DNA from: Microvirga sp052114605
GTDB lineage: Bacteria > Pseudomonadota > Alphaproteobacteria > Rhizobiales > Beijerinckiaceae
DNA: 64,000 bases
NCBI RefSeq assembly: GCF_052114605.1
Contig: NZ_JBFRFB010000002.1
Span: 124,001-188,000, forward strand
Direction: 5' to 3'
The notes under the pieces are model-generated. The model was not told where the DNA came from and searched no databases. It saw only the letters and a list, made by a program, of their open reading frames with translations. Shown here piece by piece: positions 7,863-16,497 of this stretch. Made by a program: the position numbers and the translations under genes. Every line of letters starts with the position of its first letter. Within the stretch, counting starts at the first letter, position 1.

Positions 7863-10667
7863 ATGTTGGGACTTCCTCTCACCTTTGCCGTTCCATTGGT
7901 CCTGACGGCGCTGGCCGCCCTGCCAGCGATCTGGCTTCTGCTGCGCATCACGCCACCGCAGCCCAGGCGCGTAGACTTTCCTCCCCTGAAGATCCTCGCA
8001 GACCTGCGGCCCGAGCAGGAGATGCCTGCCCGTTCGCCCTGGTGGCTTCTGCTGATGCGCCTGCTGCTCGCGGCTTTTCTCATTCTCGCTGCGGCCGGAC
8101 CGATCTGGAATCCCCTTGCCGAAGACGGCAGCCGTGGGCCGCTGCTCCTGGTCATGGATAACGGTCTCGCCTCGGCCCATGACTGGCGCGAGCGGATGGG
8201 CCTTGCTTCCGAGCGTATCGAAGCGGCAGGCCGCGATGGGCGCACGGTCGCCCTCGTAACGACCGCCGATCCCACCACCGCCATCGAGCCCGCCGCTCCG
8301 GACGCAGCCCTGGAGCGCCTGCGCTCCCTGAAACCGCAGCCGCATCTGCCGGACCGCGCAGCCCACATTGAGTCCATTCGCCGTTTCCTGCAGGCGACGC
8401 CCGATGCCAACATTGTCTGGATCAGCGATGGGGTTGCGGGCGTTGACGGTCAGGGCTTCATCGATGGCATGGCTCAGATGGCGGATGGACGGCGGATCAC
8501 GGTTCTGAAGTCGGAGCGCGCCTCTGCCCTGGCGATTGCAGGCGTAGAGAATTCCGGTGGCCTCCTGAATGCACGAATCGTGAGAGCCGAGCCCAATGGC
8601 CGCGATTCCGGCACGGCGCGCGCCCTCGACCTGAAGAACCTGCCGCTGGCCGACATGCGCTTCAGCTTCGATCAGAACGCCTCCGAGACGAATGTGGCCT
8701 TCGATCTTCCCACCGAGATCCGCAACGCGATTGCCCGCATCGAAATCCTCGGAGAAGGTTCCGCCGGCGCGGTGCATCTGCTCGATGAGCGCGGCAAGCG
8801 CCGCCGAGTCGGCCTTGTCTTCGGCGGCACATCGGACCAGACGCAACCGCTGCTCTCGCCTCTCTATTATATCGAGCGTGCCCTCTCGCCCTATTCGGAA
8901 ATCCGCATGGGCCATGGGGGGGTGGCCGATGCGGTCAGCCAGCTCATCGACGAACAGGTTTCGGTTCTCGTGCTCGCCGATGTGGGCGGCCTCGATCAGG
9001 AGACGCTCGCCAAGACCACCACTTTCGTGGAACAGGGCGGGTTGCTGCTGCGCTTCGCAGGCTCGCGCCTTGCCGCGGGCAATGACGAGCTCGTGCCTGT
9101 GCGCCTGCGCCGGGGCGGACGCAACCTTGGCGGCTCGCTCTCCTGGGACACGCCCAAGACCTTCGCGCCCTTCACGAGGGAGAGCCCATTCTTTGGACTC
9201 ACTGTTCCGGAGGAGATCGGCATCCGCCGTCAGATCCTCGCTGAGCCCGATGGCGATCTCCCCTCGCGCACCTGGGCGTCGCTCGTGGACGGCACGCCCA
9301 TCGTGACGGCTGACAGGCGCGGCGACGGGCTCGTGGTGCTCTATCACGTGACCGCCGACACCACATGGTCCAACCTCCCTCTGTCGGGCCTCTTCGTGGA
9401 CATGCTGCGCCGGATCACGGCACTTGCCGGCGCCCCGAGCGACCTGAACGCCGAGGCCCGCAACGCGGAAAACGAGACGGTGGCTCCGCGCCTCACTCTC
9501 GACGGCTATGGCGCTTACACATCGCCGCCAGCGAATGCGCGCGCCGTGCCGCGCGGTTTCGCAGAGCGCGCAACCATCGAGCATCCGCCCGGCTTCTATG
9601 GTCCGGTGGATTCGAGCCTTGCCGTCAATGCGCTACTCCCGACCGACCGTCTCGCACCGCTCGACATCGCTCCGCTCAACGCCCGCGTGGCGCCGCTGGT
9701 GGGAGCGCAAACGATTGATCTTCGCACGCCGCTCTTCATGCTTGCTCTCATTCTGCTTCTCGCGGACACGCTCGCTTCCCTCTGGCTGGGCGGTCATCTC
9801 GCCAATCTGTCGGGGCGCTTCCGCAGGGCAGGCGCCGCAGCCTCCATCGTACTTGCCTCGTGCATGATGTTTGCGTCTGCCTACGATGTGCGGGCGCAGG
9901 AATTCGGCTCTCGCCGCGTGGACGAGAATGCGAGCCCCGCTCTCGTAACCCGGCTGGCCTATGTCATCACCGGCGATACGGGCGTGGATGAAGCGAGCAA
10001 GGCCGGTCTCACCGGCCTCACGCAGGTGCTAGGGCAACGCACGGCGCTGACGCCGGGCGATCCCATAGGCATCGATCCGGCGCGGGACGAGGTAGCGTTC
10101 TATCCGCTGATCTACTGGCCCATCATGGCCACGCGGCCCCAGCCCTCGGAAGCCGCGATCCGCCGCCTCGATGCATTCATGAAGGGTGGCGGCACCGTGA
10201 TCTTCGACACGCGCGACGCCTTCAACAACCGCCCCGATGGAGCAACGAGCGCCGAGGGTCAGTATCTGCGGCGCATGCTGGCGAGCCTCGACATTCCCGA
10301 GCTCGAGCCCGTGCCTGCGGACCATGTAATGACGAAAACCTTCTACATCCTCGACAACTTCCCCGGCCGTTATGCGACCGGGCAGACCTGGGTCGAGGCG
10401 CTGCCGCCGCAGGCGGAAGGCGAGGAGAACCGCCCGGCCCGTTCCGGCGACAGCGTCTCGCCGATCATCATCACATCGAACGATCTCGCGGCGGCCTGGG
10501 CGGTCGGTGCACGGGGCGAGTACCTTTTCCCTGTCGTGGGCAGCGATCAGCGCCAGCGGGAAATGTCCTATCGCAGCGGCGTGAACATCGTGATGTATGC
10601 CCTCACCGGCAATTACAAGGCCGATCAGGTGCACGTGCCGGCGCTGCTCGAACGACTGGGCCAATGA
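7863..10667 (+). CDS. BatA-like / DUF4159 domain membrane protein
   Basis: A 934-residue inner-membrane protein. Residues 1-27 form a hydrophobic N-terminal helix of BatA type, a second helix lies about 59-79, and a vWA-like segment begins LLLVMDNG (about 94-101). A third helix lies about 621-643, followed by another hydrophobic stretch near 657-676. The C-terminal part (about 685-925) fits DUF4159, with YVITGDTGVD, FYPLIYWPI and FMKGGGTVIFDTRD. It would anchor the MoxR/DUF58 pair at the membrane with large periplasmic domains. ATG 7863 follows DUF58 by four bases with a purine-rich ribosome site. The role of this alphaproteobacterial gene set has not been established, to my knowledge. Confidence 0.88.
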   Translation: MLGLPLTFAVPLVLTALAALPAIWLLLRITPPQPRRVDFPPLKILADLRPEQEMPARSPWWLLLMRLLLAAFLILAAAGPIWNPLAEDGSRGPLLLVMDNGLASAHDWRERMGLASERIEAAGRDGRTVALVTTADPTTAIEPAAPDAALERLRSLKPQPHLPDRAAHIESIRRFLQATPDANIVWISDGVAGVDGQGFIDGMAQMADGRRITVLKSERASALAIAGVENSGGLLNARIVRAEPNGRDSGTARALDLKNLPLADMRFSFDQNASETNVAFDLPTEIRNAIARIEILGEGSAGAVHLLDERGKRRRVGLVFGGTSDQTQPLLSPLYYIERALSPYSEIRMGHGGVADAVSQLIDEQVSVLVLADVGGLDQETLAKTTTFVEQGGLLLRFAGSRLAAGNDELVPVRLRRGGRNLGGSLSWDTPKTFAPFTRESPFFGLTVPEEIGIRRQILAEPDGDLPSRTWASLVDGTPIVTADRRGDGLVVLYHVTADTTWSNLPLSGLFVDMLRRITALAGAPSDLNAEARNAENETVAPRLTLDGYGAYTSPPANARAVPRGFAERATIEHPPGFYGPVDSSLAVNALLPTDRLAPLDIAPLNARVAPLVGAQTIDLRTPLFMLALILLLADTLASLWLGGHLANLSGRFRRAGAAASIVLASCMMFASAYDVRAQEFGSRRVDENASPALVTRLAYVITGDTGVDEASKAGLTGLTQVLGQRTALTPGDPIGIDPARDEVAFYPLIYWPIMATRPQPSEAAIRRLDAFMKGGGTVIFDTRDAFNNRPDGATSAEGQYLRRMLASLDIPELEPVPADHVMTKTFYILDNFPGRYATGQTWVEALPPQAEGEENRPARSGDSVSPIIITSNDLAAAWAVGARGEYLFPVVGSDQRQREMSYRSGVNIVMYALTGNYKADQVHVPALLERLGQ

Positions 10668-10731
10668 GAAGCATGCGCTCAGCCAGCAACATCGATCTCG
10701 TCACCGACCATAGTGAAGAGATGTGAGGGAG

Positions 10732-12810
10732 ATGCCTTTGCTCTCGGTCAGTTTCTCGCCTCTCATTCCTGATTACGCGCTCTGGATTATCGGCGCGGTC
10801 GCGGCCTTGCTCGCGGTCCTTGCGCTCGTCTCACGCGGCCCCATCGCGATCCTGCGGGCCGTTGCCCTCGCCCTCGTGCTGCTGGCGCTCGCCAATCCGT
10901 CCCTCGTGCAGGAAGACCGCGAGAAGGTGAAGGACATCGTCGCGGTCGTCACCGACCGGTCCACCTCGCAGACCCTCGGCGACCGCTCGGCCATGACGGA
11001 TCAGGTTCGCGCCGAACTGGAGCGCCGCTTCGGCTCGCTTAACGATATCGAGCCGCGCTATATCGAGGCGGATGACGGCAGCGGCGATGATGGCACGCGC
11101 CTGTTCGCGGCACTCTCGAACGGATTGTCCGACGTGCCGCCGGATCGGCTGGCCGGCGTGATCTTCATCACCGACGGCGTGGTGCATGACATTCCGCCCT
11201 CCATCGACGCTCTCGGCTTCCGCGCGCCGCTTCATGCGCTCATCACTGGCCGCCCTGACGAGCGCGACCGGCAGATCAAGCTGCTGGAAGCACCGCGCTT
11301 CGGCATCGTCGGCAAGGAGCAGACGATCCGCGCGCAAGTGATGGAACGTGGCGGCACGGGCTCCGCGCTCGTCACTCTTCGACGCGACGGACAGGTTCTG
11401 GCACGCCAGCAGGTCCAATCCGACACGCCCTTCTCGCTGCAGGTTCTGATCGAGCATGGCGGCCCGAACGTGGTCGAGCTGGAAGTCGAGGGTTTGCCCG
11501 ATGAGCTGACCCAGGCCAACAACCGCGCGGTGGTGCCGATCGAAGGCATTCGCGAGAAGCTGCGCGTGCTGCTGGTCTCCGGCGAGCCTCATGCGGGCGA
11601 GCGCACATGGCGCAACCTGCTGAAGTCGGACGCCAATGTCGACCTCGTCCACTTCACCATTCTTCGCCCGCCGGAGAAACAGGACGGAACGCCGATCAAC
11701 GAGCTGTCGCTGATCGCATTTCCGACACGCGAGCTGTTCCAGCAGAAAATCAAGGATTTCGACCTCATCATCTTCGACCGCTACGCCAACCAGAGCATCC
11801 TGCCATCGAGCTATTTCGAGAACATCGTGCGCTATGTGCGTGAAGGCGGCGCGATCCTGGTGGCGGCGGGGCCTGAATTCGCGAGCTATGGCAGCCTTGC
11901 GCAAACCCGCCTCGCGCCAATCATTCCCGGCCAGCCCAATGGCCGCATCGTCGAGCAGCCCTACAAGGCCAGCATCACCGATACCGGCGAGCGTCACCCC
12001 GTAACGCGCGACCTTCCCGGCTCCGAGACATCGCCTCCTGCCTGGGGCGAGTGGCTACGCATCATCGGCTCGGAGGTTCAATCGGGCTCGACGCTCATGT
12101 CCGGCGCCAACGACCTGCCGCTGCTCGTGCTGCGCCGCGAGGACAAGGGCCGCGTCGCCCTGCTTCTCTCCGATCATGCATGGCTGTGGGCACGCGGCTA
12201 TCAGGATGGCGGCCCCCATCTCGATCTGCTGCGCCGCCTTGCCCATTGGCTCATGAAAGAACCGGCGCTCGAAGAGGAAGCGCTTCGCGCCTCCGCCACC
12301 GGCCGCAACATCCGCATCGAACGCCAGACCATGGAGGAGGCGGCCCAGCCGGTCACGCTGATTGCGCCGAGCGGCGCCGAAAGCAATGTCCCCTTGAACG
12401 AGACCCGTCCGGGCCTGTTCACGGCGGGAGTGGAAGGCCGTGAGCTGGGGCTTTACACCGTGCGCTCAGGCGACCTCGTCGCCTTCGTCAGCATCGGTCC
12501 CGCCAATCCGCGCGAACTCATGGATGTGTTCAGCAACACCGAGGCCCTGGGACCCATCGCAGAGGCCACGGGCGGTTCCGTGCGTCGTGTAGCGATGGAG
12601 GGAGACAAGAACATCACGGTGCCGCGCATCCTCGCGGTGCATTCCGGATCGCGGTTCTCGGGCAGTGACTGGATCGGCGTGAAGCCGAGCGAAAGCGCTA
12701 TCGTGCGTGGCGTTTCGGTGTTCCCGCTGGCGCTGGGCTTCCTGGGGCTGGTACTCCTGATCGGCTCGACCCTGGCGGCATGGCTGACGGAAGGCCGCCG
12801 CAGGGCGTAA
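10732..12810 (+). CDS. Membrane protein with vWA-like and glutamine-amidotransferase-like regions
   Basis: A 692-residue protein with two adjacent N-terminal membrane helices (about 15-57), an acidic vWA-like start (DIVAVVTDRSTSQT, about 68-81), a long periplasmic body, and one C-terminal helix near 663-683 ending in a basic tail. A Rossmann-like segment with VREGGAILVAAGPEF resembles the class I amidotransferase-like fold seen in this family, but no catalytic cysteine nucleophile elbow is evident. It is the fourth gene of the MoxR operon, 64 bases after the DUF4159 gene. A GTG at 10723 is an alternative start. The function is unknown; the context suggests an envelope partner of the MoxR ATPase. 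Confidence 0.8.
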   Translation: MPLLSVSFSPLIPDYALWIIGAVAALLAVLALVSRGPIAILRAVALALVLLALANPSLVQEDREKVKDIVAVVTDRSTSQTLGDRSAMTDQVRAELERRFGSLNDIEPRYIEADDGSGDDGTRLFAALSNGLSDVPPDRLAGVIFITDGVVHDIPPSIDALGFRAPLHALITGRPDERDRQIKLLEAPRFGIVGKEQTIRAQVMERGGTGSALVTLRRDGQVLARQQVQSDTPFSLQVLIEHGGPNVVELEVEGLPDELTQANNRAVVPIEGIREKLRVLLVSGEPHAGERTWRNLLKSDANVDLVHFTILRPPEKQDGTPINELSLIAFPTRELFQQKIKDFDLIIFDRYANQSILPSSYFENIVRYVREGGAILVAAGPEFASYGSLAQTRLAPIIPGQPNGRIVEQPYKASITDTGERHPVTRDLPGSETSPPAWGEWLRIIGSEVQSGSTLMSGANDLPLLVLRREDKGRVALLLSDHAWLWARGYQDGGPHLDLLRRLAHWLMKEPALEEEALRASATGRNIRIERQTMEEAAQPVTLIAPSGAESNVPLNETRPGLFTAGVEGRELGLYTVRSGDLVAFVSIGPANPRELMDVFSNTEALGPIAEATGGSVRRVAMEGDKNITVPRILAVHSGSRFSGSDWIGVKPSESAIVRGVSVFPLALGFLGLVLLIGSTLAAWLTEGRRRA

Positions 12811-13320
12811 TCAGCCTTCTTTCGGCAACGGCGTGACGATTCCATTCGCGCGGGCGAATGCGCCCTCCGCCAGTTCCACGACGAGGAAGCGGCCCGGGTT
12901 CACCGGTCCCGGAAGCTGCAATTGCTGCGGCGGGATGCGCCTGAAGCCGAAGCGGCTGTAATAGGGCTCATCGCCCACGAGCAGAACCAGCGTATGTCCC
13001 TTCGCCTTCGCAGCTTCGAGGGAGCGGGTCATGAGGGCCGCGCCGATGCCCCGGTTCTCGAAAGCGGGCTCCACCGTCAATGGACCGAGCATCAGGGCAG
13101 GCTCCTCGCCCGCCATGACCGGGGTCAGACGAACCGACCCGACGAGCAGCGTTCCGACCATGGCGGTGAACGAGAGGTCAAAGACATGGCCCGCGCCTTC
13201 CCGCAGTCGCGACGCCGTGCGGGCGAAACGGCCGGGGCCGAAAGCACGCTCGTGCAGGCGCTCGATGGCCTCGGAATCGATGGGTTGCTCGGTACGGATC
13301 AGAAGCGAGAGCTCGGTCAT
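12811..13320 (-). CDS. GNAT family N-acetyltransferase
   Basis: A 169-residue GNAT acetyltransferase. The acetyl-CoA pyrophosphate loop appears as NRGIGA (89-94) after LGPLTVEPAFE (79-89), and the following helix and FGFRRI segment match the YhbS-like subfamily. The substrate is not predictable. The stop codon directly abuts the convergent stop of the amidotransferase-like gene at 12810, with no spacer for a terminator. ATG 13320 is the only good start. The 169 bases upstream, toward the next NUDIX gene, carry nothing that I can identify. Confidence 0.85.
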   Translation of the reverse strand: MTELSLLIRTEQPIDSEAIERLHERAFGPGRFARTASRLREGAGHVFDLSFTAMVGTLLVGSVRLTPVMAGEEPALMLGPLTVEPAFENRGIGAALMTRSLEAAKAKGHTLVLLVGDEPYYSRFGFRRIPPQQLQLPGPVNPGRFLVVELAEGAFARANGIVTPLPKEG

Positions 13321-13489
13321 GAACGGACTCTAAGACGGAGGATGACGAACGGAGGGCGGGCCGGAGGGGCTTCAGCCATGTCGTCGTCGCAAAATCCGTC
13401 TGATGGTCATGATCTCGGCTTCTCTTGGGTTTCCAACTTCCCTGGGTTCCTTGGCCATATCAGCGTAAGGCACGCGGCGCAAACGCTTC

Positions 13490-13978
13490 TCACCAGGTTG
13501 CGGAAAGCGGCTCGCCATCGAGGATCTCGGCAAGGCGCCGCCTTGTGGCCGCCGTGGTGCCCTCGGGCAGGTTGGCGAGGGGGAAGAAGCCGGCTTCGGC
13601 GATCTCCCGGTCCGGCTGCTTCGCCTCCAGGACCGTGAACTCACGGATCACATAAACCAGCACATGATCTCGCGGGGAGGTCCGCCGGTTGAAGAAGATT
13701 CCGGTCAGCCGAGGCGGCCCGTCGATACTGATGCAGGCCTCCTCGCGCAATTCGCGGATCAGCGCATCCAGGGCCGTCTCGCCGGTCTCGACCCCTCCGC
13801 CAGGGAGGTGCCAGCCCGGCACATAGGTATGCCTGATGAGAAACACTTGAGCCTGGTCATCGAGGATCGCGGCCTGGACACCCAGGGTCATCCCCCTGGC
13901 GAAACGCCAGTAAGTATGAAGGCCCCAGGTCATGAAACGGGCTGCTTTACTGGGCCTCTTGGAGTCGGACATCGGCAA
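13490..13978 (-). CDS. NUDIX hydrolase
   Basis: A 162-residue NUDIX protein. The NUDIX box spans about 60-82 (GGGVETGETALDALIREL, then REEAC), preceded by RHTYVPGWHLPGG. In the last part of the box the usual glycine is replaced by cysteine (82), a mild departure that leaves the metal-binding glutamates in place. The N-terminal 30 residues are basic and aromatic (TWGLHTYWRFARGM) and could touch the membrane. ATG 13978 is used; a second ATG lies two codons in. The substrate is unknown. It is divergent from the small ORF and mbfA. Confidence 0.85.
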   Translation of the reverse strand: MPMSDSKRPSKAARFMTWGLHTYWRFARGMTLGVQAAILDDQAQVFLIRHTYVPGWHLPGGGVETGETALDALIRELREEACISIDGPPRLTGIFFNRRTSPRDHVLVYVIREFTVLEAKQPDREIAEAGFFPLANLPEGTTAATRRRLAEILDGEPLSATW

Positions 13979-14105
13979 AGGTGATCACAACAAGATTACG
14001 GTAAGATGAACGAAGCTATTCTGGAAACGCATAGCTGAGCCTTTAAAATGACGCGTGACCCGCATGCTACGAAGGTCTAATACAGCCGCAACCAAAGGTG
14101 TTCCG

Positions 14106-14225
14106 ATGTTTCTCGCCCTGCTCCTCTCCCGTTTCAGCCGTTCCGCCCGTTTCTCGTGGTCGCCCGCCCTCAATTTCGAGGACCGCACGATCTACTCGAC
14201 CCTGATCCCGGGCGCTCAGTACTAA
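14106..14225 (+). CDS. Small ORF, 39 residues, possible small protein
   Basis: An uninterrupted 39-codon frame from ATG 14106 to TAA 14223-14225, preceded by AAAGGTG about six bases before the start. The product begins MFLALLLSRFSRSARF, with a short hydrophobic stretch and then a basic one, and ends in LIPGAQY. It lies alone between the minus-strand NUDIX gene and mbfA. I do not recognise it. A good ribosome site and the absence of anything else in this gap favour it being real, but it is too short to be sure. Confidence 0.35.
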   Translation: MFLALLLSRFSRSARFSWSPALNFEDRTIYSTLIPGAQY

Positions 14226-14281
14226 GCTTCCTCGTTCGGCTGCATTCAGCCACAGGAAGGCTTGGCCAAAGGCTGATTTCT

Positions 14282-14300
14282 GTTTAGAATGTTTCTAAAC
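14282..14300. promoter_or_regulatory. Irr box (iron control element) in front of mbfA
   Basis: A perfect inverted repeat: GTTTAGAA (14282-14289), spacer TGT, TTCTAAAC (14293-14300). It matches the TTTAGAA-N3-TTCTAAA iron control element bound by Irr in Rhizobiales. The site ends 13 bases before the mbfA start codon, so bound Irr would block transcription; known mbfA genes are repressed by Irr under low iron. Confidence 0.85.
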
Positions 14301-14313
14301 AGGATCGGCCAGC

Positions 14314-15285
14314 ATGAAGTCCCTCTCCGAACTGACTGAGCGCGAGGTCATCGCGCTCGCTATCGCCAATGAAGAGGAAGATTCGCGGATCTATCAGAAT
14401 TTCGCGGATCGCCTTCGGCCCGACTTCCCTGCCTCTGCCGATATCTTCGATGGCATGGCTGGGGAAGAGCGCAGCCACCGCAATTCCCTCTATGATCTGT
14501 TTCGCTCCCGCTTCGGCGAGCACCTGCCTCCGATCCGCCGGGAGGACGTGCGCGGCTTCCTGAAGCGTCGTGCCGTCTGGTGGAGCCCCCATCTCGACCT
14601 CGACAAGATGCGCCGCGAGGCGGAAGTGATGGAGCTCCAGGCGGCGAGCTTCTACGAGAAGGCTGCGCAGCAGACATTGGACGTCTCGCTCCGCGAGCTC
14701 TTCATAAAACTGGCCGAGGTCGAACGTGGGCACGAACGCAAGGCGAGCGCGCTGCACGAGGCCCATCTCACGGAGAATGCGGAAGCTGCGGAAGAGCACG
14801 CCCGCAAACGCCTCTTCGTCCTGCAATACATACAACCGGGTCTCGCGGGCCTGATCGATGGCTCCGTTTCCACGCTCGCTCCCCTCTTCGCCGCCGCCTT
14901 CGCGACGCAAAACAACTGGGAGACCTTTCTCGTAGGTCTCGCCGCTTCCGTGGGTGCAGGCATCAGCATGGGCCTGACGGAAGCCCTCTCCGACGACGGC
15001 GAGATCACGGGCCGAGGATCCCCCTGGCTGCGCGGCCTCATCTGCGGCCTCATGACGGCAGCAGGCGGCCTAGGGCACACCCTGCCCTATCTGGTGCCGG
15101 ATTCCTGGCCCAACGCCTTCCTGCTGGCGACAACCATCGCGGCCGTTGTGGTGGCCGTGGAGCTGGTGTCCATTTCGTGGATCCGTACGCGGTACATGGA
15201 AACGCCTTTCTGGAGCGCCACCTATCAGGTTGTCTTCGGCGGCGTGCTCGTGCTCCTCGCGGGTATCTTCATCGGCAGCGCTTGA
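14314..15285 (+). CDS. mbfA: Membrane-bound ferritin-like iron exporter MbfA
   Basis: A 323-residue fusion of an N-terminal rubrerythrin-like di-iron domain (about 1-160) and a C-terminal VIT1/CCC1-type membrane transporter domain (about 170-323). The ferritin part has paired ExxH iron ligands, E52-x-x-H55 and E137-x-x-H140, plus glutamates near 20 and 107. The membrane part starts QPGLAGLIDGSVSTLAP and has several helices. MbfA exports ferrous iron across the inner membrane and protects against iron and peroxide stress. The Irr box directly upstream agrees with this. The gene stands alone. Confidence 0.95.
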   Translation: MKSLSELTEREVIALAIANEEEDSRIYQNFADRLRPDFPASADIFDGMAGEERSHRNSLYDLFRSRFGEHLPPIRREDVRGFLKRRAVWWSPHLDLDKMRREAEVMELQAASFYEKAAQQTLDVSLRELFIKLAEVERGHERKASALHEAHLTENAEAAEEHARKRLFVLQYIQPGLAGLIDGSVSTLAPLFAAAFATQNNWETFLVGLAASVGAGISMGLTEALSDDGEITGRGSPWLRGLICGLMTAAGGLGHTLPYLVPDSWPNAFLLATTIAAVVVAVELVSISWIRTRYMETPFWSATYQVVFGGVLVLLAGIFIGSA

Positions 15286-15336
15286 CGTTGACGCCGTGGC
15301 GGGCGAACTGTCGCCCACTCATCTCCGTTAAGCTCC

Positions 15337-16251
15337 ATGTTCCGCATCGCCCATCTTACAGATCCCCATGTGGGTCCCCTGCCCCGGCCCCGCCTGAAGC
15401 AGCTCTTAAGCAAGCGGCTGACCGGCTGGTACAATTGGCATCGCAGCCGGCAGGACCTGCACGACATGGAGCTGCTCGCGGAACTCGTCGCCGACATTCA
15501 CGAGCAGAAGCCCGATCACATCACCTGCACGGGCGACACCTGCAATATCGGCCTTCCCGACGAATGGGAGACGTCGCGCATCTTCATGGAAAGCCTCGGC
15601 GATCCGGCGCGCGTCACCTTCGTACCCGGCAACCATGACGCCTATGTGCGCGGTTCGCTCGAAGGCCTGCTCAGGAAGATTTCTCCCTGGACACGCGGAG
15701 ATAACGGGCGCGAAGGCGTGTTCCCCTACCTTCGCCGTTATGGAGACATCGCCATCATCGGCCTGTCTTCCGCCATACCTACCCTGCCTTTCGTGGCAAG
15801 CGGCCGCGTCGGTTCGCAGCAGACGAAAGAGACCGAGGAGATGCTGAGCGAATTGGGACGCGATCCGTCCTGCTTCCGCGTCGTTCTCATCCATCATCCG
15901 CCGCATGTGGGCGGAGCGGAATCAGGACGCAACCTCACCGATGCGAAACGCTTCGAAGCCATGATCGGCCGTGTCGGCGCGGAGCTGATTCTGCACGGGC
16001 ACAATCATGTGGGTTCGCTCGCGCATCTCGACGGACCGCGCGGACCTGTTCCTGTCATCGGTGCGCCCTCGGCTTCCGCACGGAGCGGAACCCTCACGCA
16101 TAAGGCCGGCTATCACCTCTTCACCATCGACCGCGACGAGACAGGCTTCCTGCTCAAGGCGGAGCTGCGCGGTTTGAAACCGGACGGCACAGTCGGCGGT
16201 ATGGGCATGCTTTCCTTGGCCCGCATTCGTCAGGCGAACAAGAATAATTGA
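15337..16251 (+). CDS. Metallophosphoesterase
   Basis: A 304-residue calcineurin-like phosphoesterase with all the metal-binding blocks in order: LTDPH (D9, H11), GDTCN (66-70), GNHD (98-101), HHPPH (about 186-190) and HGHNH (about 219-223). These assemble a dinuclear metal site for phosphodiester or phosphomonoester hydrolysis. No signal peptide is seen, so it should be cytoplasmic. The substrate is not predictable; cyclic nucleotides, nucleotide sugars and lipid A precursors are all used by relatives. It starts 51 bases after mbfA, which may or may not mean shared transcription. Confidence 0.9.
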   Translation: MFRIAHLTDPHVGPLPRPRLKQLLSKRLTGWYNWHRSRQDLHDMELLAELVADIHEQKPDHITCTGDTCNIGLPDEWETSRIFMESLGDPARVTFVPGNHDAYVRGSLEGLLRKISPWTRGDNGREGVFPYLRRYGDIAIIGLSSAIPTLPFVASGRVGSQQTKETEEMLSELGRDPSCFRVVLIHHPPHVGGAESGRNLTDAKRFEAMIGRVGAELILHGHNHVGSLAHLDGPRGPVPVIGAPSASARSGTLTHKAGYHLFTIDRDETGFLLKAELRGLKPDGTVGGMGMLSLARIRQANKNN

Positions 16252-16387
16252 GGCGCAGCGATCCTATAGTGAAGTAATGAAGAGAAAGCTTCGCTTCCCA
16301 TTCAATTTTGGCGAGATGTAAGCAGCCATTCGCCAGCCAAGCTTGAGTGAAACGGCCAAGCCTGATGCGGATATATTTTCCTTTTCT

Positions 16388-16412
16388 GGAACCGCCTAGA
16401 CTACTCCTCGTT
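16388..16412 (+). promoter_or_regulatory. EcfG (general stress sigma factor) promoter
   Basis: GGAAC at 16388-16392 and CGTT at 16409-16412, with a spacer of 16 bases, match the alphaproteobacterial EcfG promoter consensus GGAAC-N16/17-CGTT exactly. It lies 85 bases ahead of the DUF4142 gene start. This places that gene in the PhyR-NepR-EcfG general stress regulon. Confidence 0.75.
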
Positions 16413-16497
16413 GAAGGGGTGCAGCAGATACCCATGAACATTGCAAGCCAGTCGAGGCTTCGCACGGTGTACTGCGATCCAGAAACAGGAGTCCCTT

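Noticed and set aside
7761..9584. A 607-codon minus-strand frame opposite the BatA/DUF4159 gene
   Set aside because: Shadow frame in GC-rich DNA; the plus strand carries a coherent membrane protein with recognised domains and operon context.
13372..13644. 90-codon minus-strand frame between the GNAT and NUDIX genes
   Set aside because: It overlaps the NUDIX gene in another frame, and the product is a Ser/Arg/Pro-rich low-complexity sequence typical of shadow frames.
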